A stretch of DNA of 64,000 nucleotides from Phaeosaccion multiseriatum. Taxonomy: Eukaryota > Ochrophyta, other classes. The notes below the pieces were generated by a model that saw only the letters and a list, made by a program, of their open reading frames with translations, had not been told where the DNA came from and made no database searches. Below are positions 24,592 to 34,384 of this stretch, piece by piece. A program made the position numbers and the translations under genes. Positions within the stretch are counted from its first letter, which is position 1, and each line of letters opens with the position of its first letter. The stretch covers positions 1,240,001-1,304,000 of the forward strand of contig OZ218953.1 of assembly GCA_965112735.1 (NCBI GenBank). Direction: 5' to 3'.

Positions 24592-24822
24592 TCCATGCGA
24601 AACTTCCTGGTCAGTCGGATCATTGGGATAGTAATAAGTATAGTAAAGAGGAGGACGATCACCGGCCGGGGTCGGACTTGAGGAGGAAAGAAGGCTGGTC
24701 GGACCTGAGGAGGAAACGTTTCTATTGTAGGGTCTCTGTCAACCAGAAAAGCAAAGGAGGAGAAAGAGGAGAGAGAGGGGGCAAGAGAGCATAATATGGA
24801 CCACGCGCAGGCGCAGGGTGGG

Positions 24823-25114
24823 ACACAGGGGGGGAACGAAAACCGAAAAAGAGCGCATGAAACGATAAAAGCGTACCGGTTGGAAGGATTTGGAAGAGCA
24901 ACCTGGGCGGAGCACACAGGGGGGAGACGAAAATTGAATCAAAAGAGTGCACGCGATCGCAGGGCCACCAAAACCAGAAATGAAACGTATGAAACGTATT
25001 TCGTACGTGCGGATATCACGTGGGCGTTCCGGTTGATCACTACCGGCACCGTAACCAACTGCGCGGAAAAAGAAAAATGAACAGCCGAGCTGACACAGGG
25101 GGGGGACGAAAATG
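24823..25114 (+). repeat. three spaced copies of ACACAGGGGGGGACGAAAA
   Basis: Copies lie at 24823-24843, 24913-24934 and 25093-25114, spaced 90 and 180 nt, with further similarity in the flanks (GAGCGCAGGG-like stretches). They sit 230-520 nt upstream of the receptor start codon. Confidence 0.8.
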
Positions 25115-25141
25115 AAAATCGACCAGCAGAGCGCAGGGGCA

Positions 25142-25249
25142 CCATGGTCGACCCCTGACGCGCTATCCGCTATCCGCTATCGGCCGGTGGCCCGATAGCG
25201 GGCTATCGGGGGCGGGGGGGGGCGATAGCGCGTCAGGCGTCGACCATGG
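25142..25249. repeat. inverted repeat with 26-nt arms and nested inner palindrome
   Basis: Arms 25142-25167 and 25224-25249 are reverse complements with a single mismatch. Each carries CCATGG, GTCGAC and CGCTATC. Inside, CGCTATCGG and CCGATAGCG pair again, so the whole 108 bp can fold into one long stem. No coding content. Confidence 0.9.
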
Positions 25250-25771
25250 ATCATTTAAAAATGGACTTACTACTCTTTCCCCCTTGCATTTTTCTGATCC
25301 CCTCGTTTACTACTGTGAGTTGTCTCTTATCGTAGAGTGTGAACGCTGTGGGACTCACTCTGTCTCTATCTCTACCCTTTACGTGCCTCTGTCTGGACAT
25401 CTGTCTCTGCCCCGGTCCCTGCCTCTCATCTCTGCCTGTACCTCTATATCCCTCTCTGTACATGTCATCTCCATCTGTGATGGTACCTCTATTTCTGTCC
25501 CTGTTTCTGCCCCTGCCTTTACCCGTGCGCCTTCTTCTGTCCTTGCGCCCGGCTGTGGCTCGGTCTCGGTTTCGGTCTCCCATCTCCGCCTCTCCCTCTG
25601 CAACAACCTCACGACCAGAGAGCGCGTATCTCCGCCCGGCGGCGAGTCACCTCCTGTCATACTCTCTTCCCCTGCACTCCTCCTCCGCGGGTTCCATCTC
25701 AACGTCCGCCAGCGGCGATCGCCTGTTCCTTCTCCTGCTCCTCCTGGTCCTCCTGCTCCTCCTCCTGCTTC

Positions 25772-26891
25772 TCAATACCCGACGGTGACGTGTGCAACTG
25801 CGATGATCATGGAGTCGTCCTTGTCTGAAGCGGGGACAGAGGGGAGGCGAGGCCAACGTTCAGGAAACAGAGCGACGCGACACCGAAAGAGCGTTTCTTT
25901 CTTGTTGACATTGACCATCAATCAAAGCACTACATTCTTTGACAGCATCAGCAGCAATAGAAACGTCGCTCACTCCCCACTCCATTCCCTTCCACCCACC
26001 CCCTAGCTCGTCGATGGCGATGCCGCTGGACGCCCTCATCCCACCCTGTTGGACCCGGATGGGTAGCATTTGGCCGTAAGGGAAGACCTTCTTGACCTGG
26101 GGGTGGGTGCGTGGGTGCGTGTGTGTACTTAGTGTAAGAGGGGGGCGAGGGCCTAAAAAACCGCCGCAGTCTCATACATGCCATGTCAGCATCGCTTTGA
26201 CCTCCACCCTCAGTCCTCTCCCCTCTTTGATACGTATAAAGTGGGGCTCGACTCGCCTGCTCGAGGTCGATGTCACTCTCCGGTAGGGGGCAGGCGAGCT
26301 GCACCCGGAGCTTCATTCCATCGTAGCCCCCTGGAACGATGTCCTTGATGCACGGTATACTGTTGAACTCTATGGCATTCCGGCACGCCCTGCCGAGGCA
26401 GCAGCAACCGCAGTGCACAGTAAAGGAGAGAAGTGGGCGTGAGCGTTTATCCGCATGCTGCGTATACAGTGCATATAGAGCTTGGCCACCCTATCGACTC
26501 ACCTGACGCAGGCCTTGGTCGCGTCCTGACCGTGTCCGTCACATCCTGAAAGAGCGGGGAGCGCGGTGGGGTATCAAACCTGCTGCTGCTGTTGCCCTGA
26601 AAGGACTATGGCGTGCCGCAAGGACTCACCTATCCCCGTCTCGATGAAGAGAACCTGCCGAGCAAGGAGGAGGAAGAGTGAGCTCTCTTCCCACCACGAC
26701 AATAAAGACAAGCAACCTTGCCTTACCTGCTTCATTTCGCTGCTCATGCCCCCCTCGCCTTCGGCCATCCGTCTCGTTGCGAGACTTCCACCACTCTGAG
26801 GAAGGCGATGAAGAAGTGGAGTGACAAAGGATGCAGAGCGAGGAAGGAGGAGAAGCAAAAGGAAGAGTAGGCTCTGGAGCAAAACACTCAT
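25772..26891 (-). CDS. Lin0512-family conserved protein, probably plastid-targeted
   Basis: Member of the Lin0512 family (conserved, biochemical role unknown). Six exons, 26891-26727, 26654-26630, 26545-26503, 26389-26257, 26096-26000 and 25824-25772, join in frame to 171 residues. The family blocks appear in order: FIETGIGCDGHGQDATKA, ACRNAIEFNSIPCI, PGGYDGMKLRVQL, VFPYGQMLPIRVQQGG, ASSGIAIDELG and a closing VAHVTVGY. The first exon adds a signal peptide ([16 protein letters not shown]) followed by SASF and a Ser/Arg-containing segment, resembling bipartite plastid signals of algae with complex plastids; that localisation is inference. The intron after 26257 uses a GC donor (CAG|GCGAGT). It shares a 307-bp divergent upstream region with the nuclease gene. 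Confidence 0.95.
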
Positions 26892-27198
26892 CGCTCGGAA
26901 GGAGCTCCTACAGATTTATCACTCTCCCGCTTATACGTATTTGTTACTGGGAATCAGACGAGGGGAAGGGGAAAAATGCTTTCTGGTGGTCAGGTTGATC
27001 GATTACTTCTTTGTATCACCAACGGAGGCACTTCAAGCCCTTCCGCGATCGATCCTTTGTGTCTATGTTTATGTCCACAACGGGCCCGACGTACCTTGGG
27101 GTGGGAGATAGATAGAGATATAGATAACGTGGGGCAAGCATGGAGCAAGGTGTAAGGCAAAGGATGGAGAATGGTACAATCCCACAGAATTAAGACGC
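26892..27198. promoter_or_regulatory. shared divergent promoter region (Lin0512 gene / nuclease gene)
   Basis: 307 bp between two start codons on opposite strands. GATAGATAGAGATATAGATA at 27106-27125 is the most distinctive stretch. No canonical TATA box can be assigned with confidence. Confidence 0.5.
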
Positions 27199-29278
27199 AT
27201 GGACGAGGCAGGAGTGAGAGAAGCCCAGGAGAGAGGGGCGCCAGCAGTAAAAGTGAAAGTGGGAAGAAGGGGAAGTGGAGAGGGGCGGGGAGGAGGAGTA
27301 CGGGAAGGACAGGGAGGAGAAAGAGGGTGCGATGGGAGCAGGGGCCGAAGGGGGGGAGGAGGGGGCAGAGGAGGTGGGGGTGGAGGGGGGTGGATAGGAG
27401 GAGAAGGGGGAGGAGGAGAGGCCTACAAAGCGCCACCACCACCACCACCACAGCAGCACCACCAGCAGCAGCAGCAACAACAACATCAGAGACACATCTT
27501 TTCGTCACCAGCAGTGCCCGCAGACACATTCTGGACGGATGCGAATGCTCGTATTCCGCCCCAACTCATACGCGTGAATGGGGGCGCAGCGGCAGGAGCA
27601 GGAGCACAGGAAGAGCAGCAGCAGCACGAGGGAAAGAATGGGCCTTCGGTGACAGTGATGAGTTTCAATGTCCTGGCCGACGCCTACGCCAAACCCCGCG
27701 CGTTCCCAGGAGTAGATAGGCAGGCGCTGCGTTTTATGCATCGACGCGAGACAATGGCAAAGCGCTTGCGGAGCTGCAGCGAGGCCGGGGTTGACCTGAT
27801 GCTGCTACAAGAGGTGAGTGAGTGAGTGAGTGACTGAGTGAGTGAGTGAGTGAGTGAGTGAGTGAGTGAGTGAGTGAGTGAGTGAGTGAGTGAGTGAGTG
27901 AGTGAGTGAGTGAGTGAGTGAGTGAGTGAGTGAGTGAGTGAGTGAGTGAGTGAGTGAGTGAGTGAGTGAGTGACTGGGTGAGTGAGTGAGTAAGTGAGTG
28001 AGTGAGTAAGTGAGTGAGTGAGTGAGTGCGTGCGTGAGTGCATGCGTGAGTGAGTGAGTGAGTGAGTGAGTGAGTGAGGGCGGGCGTGAGTGCGTGGGGC
28101 GCCTTCTTGGAGCGACCAAAGGGGTTAAGTGAGTGTGGAGAAGGAGTAGCTGAGTGCTGCAGAGCCTCGCCCTGAATGGACGCTTGGGTTATCTTGTGGC
28201 GAGGTGTATTGTCTGTAATTTCTTACTATGTAGCCTGCCACCTACTGAGGTCATCAGGAGGACCCCTAAGAAGCATTCCGTCTTTGCAACAAATGTATAT
28301 ATACATAAATAAACGGGACAGTGGTGAGCGAAAGGAGCGGTATGGGTCTACTCATATCGCCCTGACAATGCCATTGGCCTTGACCCTCCTGCTGCTCTCC
28401 CTCCCTCCCTCCCTCCCTCCCTCCCTCCCTCCTTCTCTCCCTCCCTCCTTCCCCTCCCTCCCTCCCTTCCTCCCGTTAGGTGGATCATTGGGAAGACTTC
28501 TACAAGCAGGTGTTGCTGAGCCTGGGCTACATTGCTATCTTCGAAAAGAGACCAAGCGACGACAAAACCGACGGCGTGTAAGCTGCCTGCCTCTGGCAAC
28601 GACTGTCTTTGCCTCCCTTCCCTCCTTCCTTCCTTACTTCCTTCCTTCCTTCCTCCCTCCCTCCCCAGTTCCCCTCTTCCTTAAACACTGATTGTCCTTA
28701 CTCACCCACTAACTCAATGGCACCTTGCGTGCGCCTCCACAATTCCTTGCCTGTTCGGCTCCTGGCTCCTGGCTCCTTGCTACCGCCGCTACACCGGGCA
28801 CCATCAACCTTCACGCTCCAACTTCCGACAGCGCCATCGCATGGAGGGCGTCCAAGCTGCAGCTCCTCGACTCAGAAACCATCAGGTGAAGTCGAACATC
28901 TCTCCCTTCCTTCGTTCCCGCCTTTCCTTCCTCGCTTCCTTCCTCCCTCCCTTCCTTCCGTCTTGGCTCCTTTCGCCGCTCCCATTCTGTATTTCCGTTT
29001 TAACGCGCTCACACCAATACACCAATACCTGCCCTTCTCTCCTTGGGATGATGGTGCGCAGCTTCGACGACTTCTTCCCCACCCCCTCTCTGGAGCAGTA
29101 CCGCAAGCACAATGTCGCCCTGGCGTGTCTGTTTAAGTTCCTCCCTCCACTCGGTGAGCGTTGGTGGAGCGACGAAACCCCCAAGCCCCCGGCCAGAGGG
29201 GGGGAGGGGAGGACTCTTCTTGTGTGCTGCACTCACCTCTTTTGGAACCCGAAAGGCCTGGGACCCTGTATTAAGAGT

Positions 29279-29330
<52 letters not shown>

Positions 29331-32300
29331 GTGTGTGTTTGTGTGTGGGTGGGTGTATAGTGATCTTTTCAGGGAGGACACGACAAGAAGCGATGTGAGA
29401 GAGATGAAGGGCTGCTTCCTTCTGCTTTGAGGCAGCAATCGTGATGTGGAGTGATGTGGAGTGATACGGAGTGAGCCCAGGCCAACGCTCTATTCGGATC
29501 ACCTCTTCTCAGTGCGGACGGGCACTCCACCACCCCGAGCTCACGCCCGCCCCCTCTCCCCTTCTTCCCCCCTTCCCCTCCCTCCCCCCTCCCTCCCTCC
29601 CTCCCCACCTCCCTCCGGCAGTGCTGCAGGCCGCGCTGCTGCTCGATATGCTGACCAACATCAAGCGCCGAGTCAGGCTCAGTGCGGGCGAGGGTATGGA
29701 TGACGAGGACAAGAAGGACGTGGAAGACGTGGAGGACGAGGAGGACGAGGAGGATCCTAGCAAGGGGTGGGGGGGGGAGGGAGGGGATGAGCCGGCGGTG
29801 CTGCTGGGGGGCGACTTCAACTCAACTCCGGAGTCATGCGTCCTGAAGCTCCTCACACAGGTCTGCTGAGCTGGTTGCGCTTAAATATGGCCCTTGCTTT
29901 GCATACAGTGTAACCGTGTAACCGTGTAACTGTGTAACCGTGTGACTGTGTAACCGTGTCTCTTTCCTATGTCTGTCTGTCTACTCTCATAATACAGTCC
30001 CGTTGTCTACAAATAAGTCTCCTCTTCTCATGTCTGTCTGCCTCTGCTCACTTCTCTGCAGGGGTGGGTTCAGCCCGAGCTTGCCCACGACCCCTCCAAG
30101 TTCTTCTGTACCTCCGAGCTTAACAAACTTTGCAGGTCAGTGAGTCAGTCAGTGAGTCAGTCAGTCAGTGAGTCAGTCAGTCAGTCAGTCAGTCAGTCAG
30201 TCAGTAAGACAGTCAGTCAGTCAGTCGGTCAGTCAGTCAGTCAGTCAGTCAGCGAGTCAGTCAGTCAGTCAATCAGTCAGTCAGTCGGTGTCAGTCTGTC
30301 TGTCTGTCAGTCAGTCAATCCTTCAGTCGGTCAGTCAGTCATTGTCAGTCCAGTCAATCAGTCAGTCAGTCAGGCAGCCAGTGTCAGTCAGTCAGTCAGT
30401 CCGTCAGTCAATCAGTCAGTCAGTTCGCTACTCAGTCAATCAGTCAGTCAGTCGATCAGACAGTCAGTCAGTCAGTCCGTCAGTCTTCAGTCAATCAGTC
30501 AGTCAGTCCGTCAGTCAGTCCGTCAGTCAGTCAGTCAGTTAGTCAGTCAATCAGTCAGTCAGTCCGTCAGTTAGTCAGTCAATCAGTCAGTCACACAGTC
30601 AGTCAGTCGGTCAGCCATTCAGTCGGGCCCAAAGCCACAGCACACACTCTTTTGGGTACTGAGGGGGTCTGATGCGACGATGTGTCTCTCTCGTCTACCT
30701 TATCTCTCTCCTTCCTTTCTCCCTCCCTCCCTCCCTCCCTCCCTTCCTCCCTTCCTCCCTCCCTTCCTCCCTCCCTCCCTCCCTCCCTCCCTCCCTCCCT
30801 CTCTCCCTCCCTCTCTCCCTCCCTCCCTTCTTTCAGGAACATGCGATGTCTGGGCATCGACACCGCTCTGGAGACGCAGGAGGAGGAGCAGCAACGCATC
30901 AAGAAGAGAGACTTCGTTGTGTTCGAGCGCGCCAAGCTCGAGCGGCGTGTGCTTGTCACTGCATCGAAAGGCATCATCAATAAGAAGGTATAGGCATTAC
31001 ACTGCCATCACAAGACCGTTACACCACTACCTTTGTAGGCCATCGTGTACTTGTGCACACACACGCACGCACCCACATTCGACATGCATTTTTGCTCCAT
31101 GTATAGCCCCTTCCGACCTACTCCTCGCTTCATGCATCCTGTCTGTGCGCGTGTATGTGCGTGTGCGTATTCGCGTGCGTGTGCTCGTGTGTGTGTGCGT
31201 GTATCTGCGTATGTGTGTGGTGCGATGTGTCTTTCCACCACGGCTATCTGTTGCGCCAATCAACTCATAAAAAAGGACTGTCCGGAAGGCTTCCACATAA
31301 TGGCCAATGACCAAGACTACTCTCTAGCCTTCCTCTGCAAGCTCTACGGCGTGAAGCTACAGGCGTACCGCTACCTCACTCGGTGCGTCAAGTGTAACGG
31401 TTTCATCACCGCCTGCTGTCGAGAAGAGATGGAAGAGCTGAGGTGAGTGAGAGTGAGCGGAGATGCTTCACTGCCGCAGTGCCTGCTCTGCTGGCTGTCG
31501 AGTCAAGACATGGAATAAACAGAAAGAGAAATGATTTACCACTCTGGCTGTCGGGCGTATGTGTGTCGGTGGATGGGCCTGGGACTTTAAAAAACAAAAT
31601 TATCAGTATCCAGGTGTTCCGTTGTGCAACTGCAATTCGTGAGAGTGAGTGACCACTTTTGTATTACAAACAAACAAAACATTCACTCACGTAAGCTTAT
31701 GGCCTCTCAGGCGGTCAGAGGGGGCTCCTGCCTTTGCTTTGGCTAACGACGAAGTCTATCTTTGCCGGGGATGCGGACAATGCTACTGGTGGAACGTTCG
31801 GGAAGGAAGCTCTGCCTACAGAGCGAAGGAGAATGCGAGGAGGCTTCATGCTCTCATTATGGACGTGGTAGGAGCTCCACCTTCTTCTCCTCCTGTCCCT
31901 CCTCCTCCTTCTGCTGCTGCTGCTGCTGCTGCAGGAGGAGCAGGAGGAGGAGCAAGACGGGGAGGAGCAGGAGGAGGAAGGGGGAACAGAGAGACGGAGA
32001 GGAAGAGCGATGAGGAGGAGACCGGTAGCTGCGAGGTGAGCGCATTACAATTAGAGGAGGAAGGGGGTGACATGATGCCTTCTAAACACACCTGCAGACA
32101 AGATGCAGAGAGCAAGGAAGGAGGAAGCAGCACAGGCCAGAGGGGGCTTGCACGCACGCACACACACACACTGCATTTGGATCGCTACCGGAGGGGAGAG
32201 AGCTTCGAGAACGACCTGGGCCTAAGCAGCGCCTATGCCGCCTACCCGAGGGAGTTGTGGTTCACGCCAGGTGGCGATGGTGCTGGGGGGCCCGCGGCGG

Positions 32301-33136
32301 TGAAGAGGGGTGGGGGGGAGAGAGATGGCTCCGATCGGGACGCAGCAGCAGTTCGTGGTACAGAAGGAGGAGAAGGAGGAGGAGGAGGAGGAGGAGGAGG
32401 AGAAGCAGCAGCAGGAGTAGCAGCACCGCCGCTGCCAGTAGCTGGTGATAGAGGAAGAAAAGCAGCAGCAGTTGGTGATGCAGGAGCAGCAGCAGCAGCA
32501 GCATTAGCACCACCATCGCCGCCAGCACTTGGAGATACAGGAGCAGCAGCAGGAGCAGCAGCGGCAATAGCACAACCACTATCGCCGCCATCGCATGGGC
32601 TCGGGCCTCCCAGAGATGCCCCCTACACCAATGCTCCGGCAGGGTTCTGTGGGACTTTGGATTACATCTTTTACGATCACAGTTGGCGGGTGGAGGCCCT
32701 GCTGCCCGTGCCGAAGCTGAGCTGTTTTGGTCCCGAGCGATTGCCGAATGCTTCCTGGCCCAGTGATCACCTTTGTCTCATCGCGCAGTTGCGCCTCTGT
32801 GGCGCTGGAGGAGGAGGAGGAGGAGAAGAAGGAGGAGGAGGAGGAGGAGGAGGAGGAGGAGGAGGAGGAGGAGGAGGAGGAAGAGGAGGAGGAGGAGGAG
32901 GAGGAGGAGGAAGAGGAGGAGGAGGAGGAGGAGGAGGAGGGGGGGGGGGGGGGGGAGGAGGAGGAGGAGGAGAAGGAGGAGGAGAAGGAGGAGGAGGAGG
33001 AGAAGGAGGAGCAGGGGGAGGAGGGGGAGGAGGGGAAGAGGTAGGAGGAGGAGGAGGAGGAGGAGGAGGAGGAGGAGGAGGAGGAGGAGGAGGAGGAGGA
33101 GGAGGAGCAGCAGCAGGAGGAGGACGAGGGGGGTGA
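27199..33136 (+). CDS. CCR4/nocturnin-type EEP nuclease with inserted Mut7-C domain
   Basis: Predicted 1,012 residues. Exons: 27199-27813, 28480-28577, 28832-28885, 29062-29276, 29622-29860, 30062-30135, 30837-30987, 31276-31442, 31711-33136; all phases agree. Residues 1-150 are Gly/Gln-rich. EEP motifs follow: MSFNVLAD (about 154), LLQE (Glu205), TLLVCCTHLFWNP (about 307) and GGDFNSTP (Asp392). Then a complete Mut7-C-like unit (about 420-575) begins at KFFCTSELNKLCRNMRCLGI and ends with zinc-ribbon pairs C519/C522 and C556/C559 plus YWW. The EEP fold resumes at about 680 (LGLSSAYAAY) with GTLDYIFY (about 852) and PSDHL (His891). A Gly tract ends the ORF. The EEP part looks active, probably on RNA ends or poly(A). 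In the Mut7-C part, the usual Asp positions read Thr (FFCT) and Ala-Ser (VTAS), so it may be a binding module. Exon 8 uses an unusual AAAAAAG acceptor. Confidence 0.9.
27814..28079 (+). repeat. (GTGA)n array starting at the donor of nuclease exon 1
   Basis: The intron opens GTGAGTGAGTGAG and continues as GTGA units for about 265 bp, so dozens of GTGAGT donor-like hexamers follow the real one. Confidence 0.97.
29277..29350 (+). repeat. (GT)n array at the donor of nuclease exon 4
   Basis: GTAAGTGTGTGTG at 29277 continues as GT dinucleotides. A later intron of the same gene holds a 9-bp minisatellite (GTGTAACCG-like units) at 29908-29960. Confidence 0.9.
30136..30612 (+). repeat. (GTCA)n array starting at the donor of nuclease exon 6
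   Basis: The donor GTCAGTGAGTCAGTCAG opens an array of about 475 bp with frequent point changes (GTCAATCA, GTCCGTCA). A TCCC/TTCC tract precedes the next acceptor at 30836. Confidence 0.95.
32811..33113 (+). repeat. in-frame (GGA)n tract in the last nuclease exon
   Basis: GGA/GGAA repeats plus a G-run encode the Gly-rich tail after the conserved EEP C-terminus. The other frames give poly-Glu and poly-Arg shadows. The tract may be non-coding if the true 3' end differs. Confidence 0.85.
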
Positions 33137-33141
33137 AAGTG

Positions 33142-33147
33142 AATAAA
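33142..33147 (+). terminator. candidate poly(A) signal AATAAA for the nuclease gene
   Basis: AATAAA begins 6 nt after the TGA stop, in the 127-bp gap to the convergent stop codon of the next gene. The closeness implies overlapping 3' ends. Confidence 0.45.
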
Positions 33148-33263
33148 ACACAAGAGGTCTGTTTTAAGTGTGTTTTGGTTGTGTGATGTTTGTCCAGGGC
33201 TGTTCCCCTCCTGCTCTGGCTCAGTCATCACACTGAGCAAGCTCTACTCAATGCTCGGTCTAT

Positions 33264-34333
33264 TCACTCTGCGAAGAAGAGGGCCATTCGCTGCAGGCAG
33301 TCGTCGCGGTGTGTGTGCTGCAGCTCCTCCATAAAGGGCAGCGCACTTGCCACGACAAAGGCCGAACGGCCACCACCACCACCAGTTGGTGATTCAGCAG
33401 CAGTAACACCAAAAGAAGTTGGTGATACAGCAGCGGCAGTGACATGGTCCAGATGGCGCAGCAGCGCCACAGCGAGATAGACGAGGTAGTCAGGGCCCTT
33501 GGTAGCAGTGAGGAGCGCGGCAGCGACTCTTTGGCGGTGGCTCAGAGGCACCGATAGAGACGCCAGCGCAACGGGTATGGGTGACGCACATGTCAGATCT
33601 TCAGATGGCGACGACAGTGACCGAAGCAAGATAGAGCCTACCCCGCCGCCCCCCCAGAAGGAGTGTATGAGCATCGAGTGTGCTGCGGTTGCCACAGAGA
33701 CGCCCTTGCACGCCAGCCGAGGCCCCACATGGGGCAGTGCCGTCGCAGTTACCTCCACCGCGAGCTGGCTCAGCAGGAGCAAGGGCGAGTCTCCAAAGGC
33801 CCTCCGACTGCAAAAGAAGGCACCGGATGGCGGAGGCGTTTTTCTCGCGGGGAGGTGAGGTCCTGCCGCTGCCCTTGGTCCTGTCGCTGCTGTATCACCC
33901 ACTGCTGCTGCTGGTGCTGCTGTTACTGTTGCTGATGTTGCTGCTGCTGTATCACCAACTCCTCCTCCTCCAGCTGGCCACAGACACTCACCCCACCACA
34001 GCTCTCCTACAGCCCGCAGCACTCGTCTCGTTAGCGCCGCATCACAGCCACTGGAAAGGTACATGGTGGCTGCGAACCAATCGCAATTCGGTGATAATGA
34101 GGATGATGATGATGATGATAATGATGATGATGATGGTGGTGGTGGTAAAGGTGATAATATACAAGACCCACCACCACCATCATCGGCATTTCTGCTGCTA
34201 CCACCAATACCACCACCACCACCACCACCACCGCCACCACCACCACCATGAGCAGGAGCAGAAGCAAGAGGAGGAGAAGCCCTGCTGCCCCACATGAGGG
34301 GCAGGAGGTCCCTCTCCAAGCCTGAGGGCAAGC

Positions 34334-34384
<51 letters not shown>

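Larger units (their letters stand above)
24592..25771. other. region upstream of the receptor gene and downstream of the Lin0512 gene
   Basis: No convincing gene. It probably holds the receptor promoter. It contains three copies of an ACACAGGGGGGGACGAAAA motif and a 26-bp-arm inverted repeat. The stretch 25260-25770 is CT-rich with degenerate CTCTGTC units and only low-complexity ORFs. Confidence 0.7.

Noticed and set aside
25284-26006. 240-codon plus-strand ORF opposite the Lin0512 gene
   Set aside because: Ser/Pro-rich shadow frame; the minus strand carries the conserved family motifs.
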